Positions 48,315 to 59,401 of a stretch of DNA of 64,000 nucleotides are shown here, piece after piece. Below the pieces are notes generated by a model. That model did not search any database. It saw only the letters and a program-made list of their open reading frames with translations, and was not told the DNA's origin. Numbering within the stretch: position 1 is the first letter of the stretch; each line of letters begins with the position of its first letter. A program made the translations under genes and the position numbers. The stretch is from assembly GCA_022385755.1 (NCBI GenBank), contig MU278367.1, forward strand, positions 372,001-436,000. The letters are read 5' to 3'. This DNA comes from Trametopsis cervina. Lineage: Eukaryota > Basidiomycota > Agaricomycetes > Polyporales > Irpicaceae.

Positions 48315-50226
48315 GATGATGGTCGTGGAACAAGGAGAACAGGCGCAACCCTGGGTTATGCAGCAACTTGTACTTATCGTCCATTTGGGCCGGGAGATTA
48401 GACACTCTTTCCCCGCGTCACGTGGATTTAGTAAGGCATGCTGGACGCCTCCGGTACATCCCGCGCGGCTTTTTCGTCCTCGCTGCTGCCAATAGGCACC
48501 TCTGAATTTCCGACTAATCACCCATGATTGGTGCGACGACGGCGTGCACGAGATCCGCGGTATCCCTGAGCGACATCGGGGCGTTTTATGCGCTGGTCGG
48601 CGGCGGCGGGACAGGGGGCGGGTGCACGGTCCTACCGGTCACGCTTTTCGTCGGGGGCTTACTCACCGATAGCGCGGGGGCTTTGTCAGAGGTCACGCCG
48701 TCCAGCGAGATCACGAGCAGAGGCGTCGACGAAGCAGTCAGCATCGTCGACGGACAATGCTCGCATTGCGAGGACCGCGGCATCAAGGGACATAGTTGAG
48801 GCTAGAACAAATCGCTGCGCGGAACAGGCATGCTCAGTAGGTTCGTCATATCATGACAGCTATTCGTAATATTAAGCTACTCACGTTGTTGCATATCCAG
48901 CAGACGACAGTTAGGGGTGCAGCAGTATCGACAGACGGCGTAGCGATACACTTTGTGCAGCAAGGGGGGAACGTGTCTACCTCGCAGTCCTGTCCTGGTG
49001 TATATATACGAGTAGATTGGTAAGAATACACAGGGGTAGAGTCATGCGCTCACTAGGTCGTACTCACGGTCTAGGGAGGTACTTGTGCGGGTTCACCCGC
49101 TAGTAACTTAACAAAGCCACCTGACGTCGTTCAATTCAGTGAATTGTTTCGGGTCAAGGAACTGTAAGACAGTGCTGTGGACTACAGACTTGCTGCAGCC
49201 AATTGAAATCCGCCTGGCGGGTGTTTGTGATGGTGAGAATGTCTCGCAGTATTGAATGAATGTCTCAACATGCTGACCAATGATACCAGGTTGAACGCAG
49301 CTTAGATCGCTTCGACTGTACATATAATCATCTAGGCCACTGCGACTATACAACCATCGCGCACGCACTGCTGTCGCCAGCCAATCGAAGGTTGGGGTAA
49401 TGTACAGTTGTCGATCTCATGAACCCTCGCCCTCACGACGTCCGTCAATTGGTCTCGAGGGTCAAGTCGAATGCATAAGAACCACGATACATGTTTGCGC
49501 AATGTGGATAGAGCTCCTTCGGAGAGCACAGTTTGAAGACGAACGAAACAGGGATTTGGGTGGTTGCTAAATGCGGGCTTCACATCGAGGTGAACCACAC
49601 AGAGTCGCGGTCAGCATTGCTCCTCCGCTTACACCGGTCACCTGTTGAATGAATGTCAGACCATTCTTTGCTACCTCGATACCAGGCTGTTCTTGATTAA
49701 TCCTGCCAAAACGAAGGGGGATTTGTTGCCGTTATACGACCGGGTGCACCGAACAGGCACGAACGCGGTGTAGCTAGACAGAACCCTCTTGAACGTCTGC
49801 CCTGTCCATGCCGTGTCCCCTTCATGCTATGAAAGACATCACGAATAAATTGTAGAACCACGGGATATAGAATGCTCGTAAACCTAAGTCACGAATGGAG
49901 CGTAGTAAAAGTAACCCCGTCGAAGGTCGCAATAGAAAGGGACAGCTATATAGAAACGAGAGCCATCGGAACTTCCGACTGGCCGAAAGTTCGTCTTGTG
50001 AAAGGAAGACCAATATGTCCCCTCCGATGACTGAAGGGCGGAAGGATGACGAAAGTGGTCGGAACTCACACACCGCCTCTAATAAAGCAATGTAGTAGAG
50101 GCGCGAGAGGGTGGGTAGCGTCGGGCTATGTGCACCGCCTCTAGACAGTTTCTGGACATGCCCACGTTCCAGCCCGGTTCCCGACACCGGTACGCGCCCG
50201 ATCCGATCTCTGGATAGCGTGACGCA
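48315..50226. other. No recognised gene
   Basis: About 1.9 kb upstream of CCP1 and of the DUF6699 gene. A 91-codon frame at 48524-48799 (+) is Gly/Ser/Thr-rich and has no domain, so it is not called. Confidence 0.4.
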
Positions 50227-50357
50227 ATGGACCAGGTCAGTATAAGAACTTTGTCGGCAAGAGTAGCAGCATACATACCACCAGACAATCCTCTCGAGCA
50301 TTCCTTAGCTACTCATCTACCACAACGGGCGCGATCCCAATCTACACTTTCCCAGCG

Positions 50358-51005
50358 ATGGCCTTCGTTCCTTGCGCACCAGTCCGTGGCGCTCGACCAC
50401 AACAGGCTTGGCCAATGTTACAACTACCTGCGGGCCCAAGAGACCAGCATCCCAGAGGAGGTGCTAGAAATGCTGCCGAAAGGGAGCCAGCAGCCGACGC
50501 ACAAACGAAGACATTATACCCATACATTGTTGCGGGACCAACGGCGGTTCCATTCGATATGCGGAAGCCGCCTCAAGATTACGAACCCCAAGGCTATCAC
50601 CTCCATGCGCGGTACAGCGCACTGAGCCAGCCTACAAAGCGGATGAGGTTCATCTCACCCAACCTCCCGTGGACCATCGAGATCGAGGGCGAATGGATCT
50701 GCTGCGCGTTGATTTGGGACAGAATATACGAATCCTTGCAAAGACACATCCGGAGCTCCGAGTGGGTATTGATAGCCCACAGCGATGTCAAAAGGCAGGA
50801 AATCGAGAAGGCACGGAAGAAAAGGCTTGAGCAATTCCCGGACGATGATCCTCGCCCGAAGCGGATTGACTGGCTGGGAGAGATGACCTTATTCAGAGGT
50901 CTGCAGCGCGACGACGCTTTAGCACGACGGATGCTCCTGCCCGGAAGAGACGAGTGCCCGAACACATATGTAATCCGATGGGACAGTCACTGGCCAAGGC
51001 CTTGA
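50358..51005 (+). CDS. DUF6699 domain protein
   Basis: The C-terminal 150 residues have the basidiomycete DUF6699 pattern: 'YPYIVAGPTAVPFDMRKPPQ', 'PWTIEIEGEWICCALIWDRI', 'YESLQRHIRSSEWVLI', then 'RKKRLEQFPDDDPRPKRIDW' with 'LGEMTLFRGLQRDDALARR'. These domains are abundant in Agaricomycetes; their function is unknown. The 5' end is uncertain. The frame is open from about 50262, and a different frame (from 50227, 'MDQVSIRTLSARVAAYIPPD') looks more protein-like over 50227-50510, so a frame-changing intron near 50500 or an N-terminal lesion is possible. The ATG at 50358 is simply the first in the domain's own frame. Confidence 0.6.
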   Translation: MAFVPCAPVRGARPQQAWPMLQLPAGPRDQHPRGGARNAAEREPAADAQTKTLYPYIVAGPTAVPFDMRKPPQDYEPQGYHLHARYSALSQPTKRMRFISPNLPWTIEIEGEWICCALIWDRIYESLQRHIRSSEWVLIAHSDVKRQEIEKARKKRLEQFPDDDPRPKRIDWLGEMTLFRGLQRDDALARRMLLPGRDECPNTYVIRWDSHWPRP

Positions 51006-51694
51006 TTGCACCTGGACTGACACTGCACGATGGACTGCTATGAAAGAAATGGACTTTTCAGCAGATTTTTCCTTCCGTAGGGCATCGAAGACTACTATAC
51101 CCATATACCCTTGTTTCTCCCTGTTTCCGGATAGCTTTGTTGTTATCTATCTTTGTATACCTTGTATACCTGATGAGCTTGGTATAGTCGATACCAGTAG
51201 TACCATATGCTATACACACGCATATCACAGAGTGTCAACAATACATATATGCATATCTCAGTATGGAAATGATTCTCATGTATTTAGGCTGTGGGGTGCT
51301 CTGTTAACCACATCTTGTAGAGTAATGGCATCACATACCTCGCGGACTTGCATACAGACCTGCTCACTCCGAGTCCATACATCCACTATCCGACTGGATA
51401 TGACGTTTCGAGGCTGCTGATTGCCATATGAGCGCGTAACTCTCGAGCTATATATGTGTTTTTCGCGTAGGGAGATCGTCGTTTATTGTGCCAAACAAAT
51501 TCGAGGTGGAAGTGTGAGGATAGCTGTCATTTTGGCTCCGTCGCAGGTAGCGCTGGCGTCTGCCCGATTTTCACGTGATGCAAGTTTTTGAAGCTCTCGT
51601 CTATGATTGGTTGGTGGTAATTATCTCTCACATTGCGCTTGTGTTCTTACCCTCAACCTCCTGCAACCTTCATCCTCTATCATCAATCTAGAAA
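51006..51694. other. Intergenic
   Basis: About 690 bases with AT-rich 3'UTR-like sequence and short microsatellite-like TA runs (near 51140-51250), then the LYAR promoter. No gene seen. Confidence 0.45.
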
Positions 51695-52931
51695 ATGGTT
51701 TCATTCCAGTGAGTTCTCTACACAAAGTGCATCAATATCTGCTAACGTGTTCCATAGATGCGAGGGTGCGCTTCGATCATACCATGTACCGTCAACCTCA
51801 CTAAAGTTTCTTTTCCTATTGAAATGTAGCTTGCGGCGACGTCGTCAAGAAACCTAAACTCGATAACCATAGGTCATCATGCAACGCAAAGTTCACTTGC
51901 TTGGATTGTGCTACGGTGTTTAATGGACCTGCCGAGTACAAAAGCCACACGTCTTGCATAAGCGAGGCTGAAAAGTATCAGAAAGGGCTCTATAAAGGTC
52001 CTAAAGCCGTGAGTGCATCTCCAAGCCCTGCTTTAATATATCCATGCCAACACCAACCTGATGCAGAAACAGAACGGTCCCAATGCTCAACAGCCCCACG
52101 CACAAGCTCCTGTAACGGGTAAGTACGACTCCTGGTCTCAAAACACCAATGGGTACGGCGGTGGCCAGCGACAGGGCCAATCCTATGGCAGGGGCTTTAC
52201 CGCTCCCAGTTATAAAGCTACTGGTGCTAACGGCACTCCTATGGGCACGCCGACCCGGATGTCTCCTGTTGTGACGCCTCCACCGGTTGAAATCAAGAAG
52301 CCTGAGCCTGCTGTTACCGCAGCCCCCGCTGCCGCCTCTAGTGGGTCGAAGAAAGATGTAGAGGTCGCGAAGTCGAAGGATGATAAGAAGAAGAGAAAGG
52401 CGGAACCGGAAGTTGAAAAGGTACGTTTCCATATTCTTGGTTAATGGTATTTAGTGCTAATTGTCGTAGTCTGAACATACCGGGAACGAACCGGCGAAGA
52501 AGAAGACTAAGACCAGCAAGGAAGAACCGACGCCGTCCAGCTCGTCACCAGAAAAGGCCGAGAAAAAGTCTAAGAAGGAGAAGAAAGGCAAAACGGTGGA
52601 AGCCGACTCAGAGGCTCCGGAAGCGGCTGTAGAGGTCAAGGACAAGAAGAGCAAGAAGGATAAGAAATCGAAGGGAGAGAAGTCGGTGGTGGATGAGGTG
52701 CCGGTGGTGACGGAGGATGCGAAGAAGGCAGAAAAGACCAAGAAGAAGGAAAGCGAGACGGATGCTGCAGGTGGTGATGCAACGACGAAGAAGTCCAAAA
52801 AGTCGAAAGGAGAGCCCACCCCCGATGTTGGTGTTGTGGACGCTGCTGCGGTTACTGACGAGGTGAAGGAGAAGAAGAGCAAAAAGGAGAAGAAGGATAA
52901 GAAGTCGAAAAAGCAGGCGGTGGAGGTCTGA
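51695..52931 (+). CDS. LYAR-type C2HC zinc-finger nucleolar protein
   Basis: The first exon (51695-51708, 'MVSF') is followed by a mini-exon, 51758-51765, and a third exon from 51830. Together they give 'MVSFQCEACGDVVKKPKLDN' and the LYAR-type fingers: Cys-x2-Cys with 'DNHRSSCNAKFTCLDC' and 'EYKSHTSCISEAEKYQKG'. After the fingers the protein turns into a Gly/Gln-rich linker and then a long Lys/Glu-rich tail ('KKSKKDKKSKGEKS', repeated), a nucleolar-type basic region. LYAR homologues bind nucleic acid and act in pre-rRNA processing and ribosome assembly; here that is inferred from the fingers. The second exon is only 8 bases (51758-51765), flanked by introns 51709-51757 and 51766-51829, with phases that agree. 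The stop is at 52929-52931. Confidence 0.88.
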
Positions 52932-53300
52932 TAATGCTTCTGCTCTGGTGATATCGTTTCATGGCTCAGGTTGTATCAGCACACATTCGCATGTTCCCAT
53001 TCTCATTTAGCTCTCATCTGTATTCTCTATCTTTGGGATGTTATCGACGCCTCCATCTACCGCTGCTAATCCGTAATTCCCTGTGATTGCCACTGAGGTG
53101 GGTACATATACATTTCGCGAATGAACGAAGTTTCGGCATAGCAGTACAACAAATATTCGGGTGATTGAAAAGCAAAAGATCGTACGGGGACAGATCGTGA
53201 TGGTATAGCTCTATCGGTTGAGGATTAGGGTGTCAGCCGTGCATGAGCAATCGTCTCATACCCGTGACAGCGCACAATGGGGGTCCACGAGCAGTGGTGT
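52932..53300. other. Convergent 3' flanks
   Basis: About 370 bases between LYAR and ATG3 stop codons; only untranslated sequence is seen. Confidence 0.5.
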
Positions 53301-54727
53301 TCAGAAGGAGGTCGTGGAATCGATCTCAATCGTCGGAACGATAGATGCAATAAACTTGAGGAAGACGACGAGGTAGAAGTCCACCCGCATGCCGCCTTCA
53401 TCGTCCTCCTCTGCCGCCTGGTCCTTGACGTTCGGACCACTTGGTCGACGGAAAAGCCATTTCTTGTTGTTCTTATCCTTCGAAGATAGCGCCGCTCCTG
53501 CCTTCTTTGCCTGCTCCTCTTGTAAACCTGCGTTCATTCGCTCGATGACCTTCTTCATCACGCTCGCATGTTTACACGGGTGAACCGAAGCAGCCTGGAG
53601 TGTGGCTGAGTGAAGGAAAGGCTCGATCGTGACAGTCTTGAACGCGTGATCTGCTGAGACGTCTTGGAATATTTGAGCGGGTGTCAGTGGTGTACGGTTC
53701 TGCGCGGTTGTTAACCCTCCACACGGGTAAATTGACGTTGTTGTACGTACCTCGTCGTAGCCTAGGAGCCATAGACGCGGTGTCTGATAGTACTTGTCGT
53801 ACGTAATTAACACATCGTATGTCCGTACTTGTAGCAGGTTTCCCTTCGCTGGTTCTATTTCACTGTACCAGCGTGTCAGGGAGTTTCGGCAGCGAGGGAA
53901 GAAACAGACGAACCTAGCATCAATCACACCAGCAGCGGCGGCAGGCTTCTTGGGCGCAGCAACCGCAGCATCGTCCTCGTCCTCCAGTCCTTCCTCCTCC
54001 ATATCCGGGATTTCATCAAGATCAGGGATGTCCGCAGCCTCAGCTCCCTTGCCCAGTGATAGCCCACTCATCGCGTTTGAGACGCCGTCATGCTCATCTA
54101 CATCAGGAATCTCGTCGATATCGTGCGGTTCGGTCGAGGGATCTTCTGCAGATGCACGTCCGGTGTGTGTCTCAACCCAGTCGTCGTCGCCTCCCTTGCC
54201 ACCCATTGAGAGCAGACGCTCTTCGTCGTTGTACGCCAGAGACGTCGCGCGACGAAGACATGGCACGCCACGAGTGATGAGGTATTGTTTATCGGTCGGG
54301 AGGAAGTCACGCGTTCGGGACGCTTCACCAGCTTCCCTATGGCAGAGATTAGACATACTTCGAATGGGAGACACGAATGGCTTCACGTACCACGTCCATA
54401 CGGGGAACTTGTACGTCAGGAAATCGCCTGCTGCCACGAATTCCTCTGAACAGAGATGGGTCTCATATGAGAGTCGTGTCCTGCACAAGCAATCGTGCAC
54501 ATACCAGGAGTTATACGCCCGTGTTCCTTGAACTTGCTCTCTTTCAGGACCTGTCGATCGACAGTTCAGTTCTCCAATGCACCCATCGAAAGCGCGAGAG
54601 GTGGCGTACAGGACTCAAGTAATCTCGTACGGCCCAGTATTGTTGCTGGAGAATCGGAGGTCACGTTCAGCAGTGCTATAAGGGCGAACGGCCTGCGTGG
54701 GCACACTCTTACCTGAATCGCGTGCAT
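53301..54727 (-). CDS. ATG3: Autophagy-related E2-like enzyme ATG3
   Basis: ATG3 transfers Atg8 to phosphatidylethanolamine during autophagosome formation. The first exon encodes only 'MHAIQ' (ATG at 54727) and splices to 'QYWAVRDYLSPVR', then '[20 protein letters not shown]', the family's amphipathic N-terminus and handle start. 'DKQYLITRGVPCLRRA' follows. The acidic flexible region ('DIDEIPDVDEHD', 'DIPDLDEIPDMEEEG') is the segment that in yeast contacts Atg7 and Atg8. The catalytic core includes 'TYDKYYQTPRLWLLGYDE', 'QIFQDVSADHAFKTVTIEPF' and 'SVHPCKHASVMKK', whose HPC motif holds the active cysteine. The C-terminus 'YLVVFLKFIASIVPTIEIDS' is typical. Several short introns. No lesion was seen. 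Confidence 0.96.
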
Positions 54728-54730
54728 GAT

Positions 54731-54748
54731 GGTGGTGGTGGTGGTGGT
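54731..54748. repeat. (GGT)6 microsatellite in the ATG3 5' leader
   Basis: Six perfect GGT units on the plus strand read as (ACC)6 in the ATG3 transcript, ending three bases before its start codon. It probably lies in the 5'UTR. Confidence 0.85.
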
Positions 54749-55084
54749 TCGTCGAAGAGTGTAGCAATTACAATCGATTCTCGACGCGAGGCGAACCACG
54801 TGTTTCCGTAAACGGCAAGTTGCTAGTGCTGCACACTATCAGAGCCTGACATAGCACTCTCAAGCAGGAAGGCTGGCACATTGTGGCTGTTAGGTTTTAA
54901 TGCATATATGTCCGCTGAAACGGTATATAATAGCCATGTGGCATAAGACACAAGAACGATCCACTTAGGCATTCCTCAGGCATGCTAGATCAATACACAG
55001 GTCCGATGATTCACTCGTCTAATCTCCACGCGTTATCCTTGACCAATCTCTCCCTCTCTAAGAGATACTTCCCTATATAAGAAG
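54749..55084. promoter_or_regulatory. ATG3 promoter / Yippee 3' flank
   Basis: About 335 bases upstream of ATG3. A TATA-like 'ggtatataatag' near 54921-54932 is present but lies on the opposite side of an AT-rich stretch; no firm element is assigned. Confidence 0.35.
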
Positions 55085-55605
55085 TTATCGCGAAGTGAGA
55101 TGTGGAGTAGCAACAAAGAGCGTACCCTCTTTGTACTTCTGTGAATTATCAGGAGCTTTGACATAGAACCACCCTATGCGAGCTTCGCATCCTAAGCAGA
55201 ACACATCGGAGACAGTATGGGTCCCTGTCCTATTGTGGAATCTCAGAACTCTACGATTACAGTGAGCGTAGGACAAGTCTTACAGCAGTGAGCGATCCTC
55301 TTTCTTTCCCAGCCGTACATTAGTGGCAGAATGCATAAGGCTACGTGCTATGAGCACAAGCAGCGACCAACGTTCCCCTTGATAACACTCACAATCCTCG
55401 CCCGTCCCTTCCTGAGAAAGCCTTGCTGATTAACTCATCCTGCAAAGCCTGTAGCGCAAGGCTAGGGCGTTGAGTGTAATCCACCACTACAAAATGTTGT
55501 ACGACTGACGAGCGTTGCGCTACAGTTGGAGCATTGGAATGTCGGATGGTCATGGTATGTTGCGATGACCGCAGTCTTGGTATCAGAAGCGGTGGTTTGA
55601 GACAT
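55085..55605 (-). CDS. Yippee family zinc-binding protein
   Basis: Four exons were resolved: 55605-55510, 55448-55393, 55340-55284 and 55229-55085, giving 117 residues. The two zinc-knuckle pairs are C25-S-N-C28 and C81-L-G-C84, separated by exactly 52 residues, which is the invariant Yippee spacing and strongly supports this gene model. Other hallmarks are 'DELISKAFSGRDGRG', 'GTHTVSDVFCLGCEARIGW' and 'NSQKYKEG'. Introns are 53-61 bases with GTCAGT, GTGAGT and GTAAGA donors. Yippee proteins share a fold with cereblon and Gid4-type degron binders and with RIG-I regulatory domains; yeast Moh1 is a stationary-phase member that associates with the CTLH/GID ligase. The presence of a muskelin-like gene in the same window is suggestive but no more. 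Confidence 0.93.
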
Positions 55606-55870
55606 GGCTATGCTTCTGGCAAGGTCGGAGGTAGGGGCAGTATACGCGTTACGCTGGAGGCGGTCGTGTGCGTCTGAAATCAAATACACGTCCGACGGGT
55701 TGCCTATCGCCGACAGTTGAGCACTTCACATCAAATGAACAAGAACGGCAATCTGAGGGGTGAGGCTGTCTTCTGCGCAGATACGCTTGCTGGTCGAGGA
55801 ATGAGTTCAGTAGCAGAGACCGACTGATCGGGGAAACTCACATGTGATTCCGAGTTAAGGTTAGGGGCTG

Positions 55871-57428
55871 TTACTTTCCAGCCAAGTCGTTCATCGCCTT
55901 CTGCACCTCTAAGCGTTCCATGACAGCGCGATGCAGACTTGACTGGGTAGATCTGACAGCTTGCTTCCCTTTGGCCTTCGACGACATTCCAGGATTTCCA
56001 GCTGTCGCCTCCGTAGACGAAGAAGGCACGAATGCATGGTCAACGAGGGGTGTGGAAGTGACAGGATTGGAGACGGCAGACGTCAAATGTGACGGAACAA
56101 TGATTGGCGTCGGTCGAGGAGGTGGAGGCCACTATTGACACCAGGATGTCAGTGAGACAGACAGACTACACTGAAGCCCAACACTCACCCCACGACGAGG
56201 CTGATTGAAGTGCAGTGCAGCCCACGGTGGATACTCAGTCTCCAGGTGCACAAGGTGGTCTTCAATAAACTTCAACCGGTCGAGTAGTGAGCGGGGAGGG
56301 GAAGGCACTGGGGAGTAAACGTCAGATTAGGCCCATGAAGCATTTCTGTATCCTTACCATAACGTACGGCGAGGTGTGTCTCGATATTCCTCAGCCTGTC
56401 GTCCAGACCCGGATGACGTTCAGCGGTAACATCGTCCACTGCCCCTTGCGACGAATTCGCATCAGTAAACTCTTTCGCCTTCTTTTCGTTCTCTGTGTTT
56501 TCAGGTTTGACTGTCAACGTTTTGCGCAGCGGCCCATCCTCGTTCTTCGCCACATCGAACTTCATCTGCAAATCACGGTTTTGTGTCTTCGCATCAATCC
56601 TGGCGCACGAAGCAACGACGCCTTCATAGTCCCCGTTTTCGCTAAGACGACGACGCTTCTCAGCTAAGGAAAGCAAAAACTCCTGCCTGTTGGATGCGTC
56701 GTTCCTGGCTCTGTTCTGGGCGAGGAAGCGAGATATGGACTTGGTGACCTGGGGATGTCGAGTGGGAAAGAGGGATTACGCTCGCAATAGCTCAAAGGTG
56801 ATGCACATACGGTAGATGGAGTGCGTGGTTCCACGCCGTCGGCGAAATCAACATATTGCAGCTTACGCTCGTCCAAAGGCGTCTTTACCATATTTTCTGT
56901 AGGACCGTCCTGCTCGGTTTTCTCACTTTTCAGCTTCTGAGAAGGTGTATGACATGAGCATCATAAAGTCACGAAGCTCGGGGGGATAGCACGTACAGTC
57001 AGCGCGGTGACCAGATTGTCAAGAGCCACGGGAATATTCGTACGCTCCCACTCGGGATTCAAGATAACCATATCAGACTCAAAGCCACGTAAAGCCTGTG
57101 TTAGTCCTGCTTCTTTCATGAACTGAACGATGGCGTTATCCCAATATTTTCGGTAAACAGGTGGAGGAGGGCTGGTTCTGATATCTTGCGTTGGGGCTTG
57201 AGGTTGAATTGGTGGTACCTGACTCGAGTAAGACGGACTGGAAGCTGCCCAGTGCTGGGGAGTTTGCTGGCTCACACGGCTTGGCGCAGCATGTAAAGAT
57301 GGGCTGGCCCAGGTAGCAGGAGCTGCATTGTGGTAGACGTATGCGGGATATGAGGGTTGAATAACAGGTGTCCCTGCGCCAGAATTTGTGGCTGGGACGG
57401 AGTATGGACTTTCTTCGCTGTGTGCCAT
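55871..57428 (-). CDS. Conserved basidiomycete protein with coiled coil, function unknown
   Basis: The protein starts at 57428 with a Pro/Ser/Ala-rich disordered N-terminus. An early helical block contains 'AIVQFMKEAGLTQALRGFES' and 'ERTNIPVALDNLVTALT'. Basic helices follow ('FLLSLAEKRRRLSENGD'), then two consecutive amphipathic helices: 'RHPGLDDRLRNIETHLAVRY' and 'LLDRLKFIEDHLVHLETEYP'. The last conserved part is 'PPWAALHFNQPRRGWPPPP' and 'TPIIVPSHL', and the end is a nuclear-type basic patch ('SKAKGKQAVRSTQ'). I recognise this conserved tail as a recurring basidiomycete type but cannot name a function. The paired helices loosely recall the MBIP (ATAC-complex) dimerisation region, a low-confidence idea. 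At least three introns interrupt it, and a part of exon 3 (about 56280-56680) is uninterrupted. Confidence 0.7.
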
Positions 57429-58034
57429 TACTGGGTCGCCGGCCGCGTTTTCACGCGTTGTTACCCTCGAAGATAAAAGATATTCATTTTCTGGAGATCT
57501 GTGCGTGAAAAAAGTGTGAGCTCACAATAAGTCACATCCTGCAGTCCGCGCGATTGCTGTAACTCACGCAGTAGCGTTGTCTTGGGCAGACGATGTTGCG
57601 TTCGAAGATGTTGCGTGTCCTGACATCATATAACTCGTCGATAATGGTCTGAAGATGTTGTCATAGTCGTATGAACTCGATTGAGGCTAATGTGAGTCCA
57701 GGAGGAACTTGACAAACTCAATTTCGCGAAATTCTGGGCGTGAGAAAGCTGATCATAAACCGGTCAATTCTGTAGCGCCACAACGCTGATACACAACCTC
57801 CATGAAATGACTTCGTATGTGCTACGACACATCAATTATGCACACGCATTCCGCCTATTTACTGCGAACAACGCTGCGAGCATTGGACCGAGGGAACCTA
57901 TGGTAATCGAGAGGAGACTCACCTTCGTCTGCATCCACAGTCGTTGTCATGAACACTCTCACCAATATTCTTCAATACAAACGTAAGCTTACGCTATCCT
58001 ACAATATTCCTTCATATATTTACACAAGACCCAT
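57429..58034. other. Intergenic
   Basis: About 600 bases containing the promoter of the unknown protein and the AKR 3' flank. No gene seen. Confidence 0.45.
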
Positions 58035-59151
58035 TTACAGCAGCTTCATCCAACCCGCGAGCGCACTAAAGCTCTTTTCGCTCTCTTCGTCGAGCTCAAT
58101 CACCTCCACACCAAGGTCCTCGCGCATGTGCTCCTCATCCGTGGTCCCGCTGAGCGGAGTGATTCCTTGCGTGTGGGCGAGACGATAGACGGCCTGCGCT
58201 GGAGTGCATCCCTTTGCCTGGGCGAATGCCTTGATCTCTGGGCGTTTGAGGAGGGATGGCGAGCCGGTGAGCGTCCAGAAGGACCTTGCAACACTGTTAG
58301 AATCCCGGATATGGAACAAGTAATATCGCTCGAGACTCACTGGTACTGCACCCCATGCTTCCGACAGTATGACAGCACTTTCGCGTCCCATCCATTGCCC
58401 TCAAACCACCTATTCTGCACAACCTGCACACGCCTGCCTCCATCCCTCTCAAGTGCCTCAAGCACAGAAACGTCGTACGTGTTGCTGACGCCGATGTACT
58501 TCACCTTCCCGGAGTCCTGAAGAGACATCAGTGCCTTCCATGCCGTGATCGTGCGGGAGAGTGTCTCCAGCGGAGAGTGCAGGATGTAGCTGTCGATAAA
58601 CGTCGTGCGCAGGTTCTTGAGCGAGTTGTTGAAGGAGTCGTTGATCTGTGTTTCGAGGCGGGAGTTCGGGTTGTAAGGGATGGGCTTGGACAGGTCGTGC
58701 CCACCGAGCGAGGTAAATCTTCAGCCCGATGTGAGTGTTCCGTGACAGACTCGCGTCATATAGCTCACTTGGTTTGAAGGAAGAGGTCCTCGCGTCTTAT
58801 GTTATGCTCCTTTTGTAGAATCTCCAGAGCCTCTCCGACGAGATCTTCGCTGACATGAAGCAAAGTTCAAGCTATCGCGAGTGCGAAGCATGAGTGCGAT
58901 AGCATCATGCGTACCGGTAATGCTTAGGTTGCCCAGCTAGCAGAATCGCCATAAGGTATCGTTCGTTCCGTCGAGAGGCTACATACGCACCTGTGTCGAT
59001 AGCTCGGAAGCCACTGAGAACAGCACTCACAACCAGTGCTGCCGTTCGCTCCTTCTTCCTGCATAGGGGCCATTATCCTTCAATGATTTCGAAGGTGCCT
59101 TCGGAGAGATACAAACCAAGCGGTCCCATATATCATCTTCGCTGTGGCCAT
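58035..59151 (-). CDS. Aldo/keto reductase
   Basis: The start ('MATAKMIYGTAW') is at 59151. Spliced exons read 'AIDTAGQPKHYREDLVGEAL', then 'EHNIRREDLFLQTKFTSLGG', 'RTTFIDSYILHSPLETLSRT', 'SGKVKYIGVSNTYDVSVLEA' and 'VQVVQNRWFEGNGWDAKVLS', and the end is 'ALAGWMKLL'. This matches the fungal aldo/keto reductase subgroup with a TIM-barrel fold and NADPH use. The catalytic Asp (AIDT), Tyr (in 'PKHY'), Lys (LQTK) and His (YILHS) are present. The two small exons after 'AIDT' (near 58925-58950 and 58860) are placed by homology. The substrate cannot be predicted. No lesion seen. Confidence 0.87.
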
Positions 59152-59401
59152 GATGCAATTGTGTCGATAAACCAGCTGATCAACTACAGTATCGAAGCGA
59201 GGCCAGAAGTCCAATCGTGATTCTCCCTGAGCGCAGTTGCGCGATAAGGTGTGGGAATGTGCAAGTGTCGTTACAGATATGGCAACCCTCGTAAATGATA
59301 CATTCACGGACGATCTTGCACCAAAGTCACTCGTTGAGTACAGGTTCGGGTCTTATATTACAATTCACTATTTACAACATCGTGTCAGATGCGTTGGCAC
59401 T

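Noticed and set aside
48524..48799. 91-codon Gly/Thr-rich frame upstream of CCP1
   Set aside because: Low complexity, no recognisable family and no supporting context.
52457..52882. Ser/Phe-rich minus-strand frame opposite the LYAR tail
   Set aside because: Antisense of the Lys/Glu-rich repeat region.
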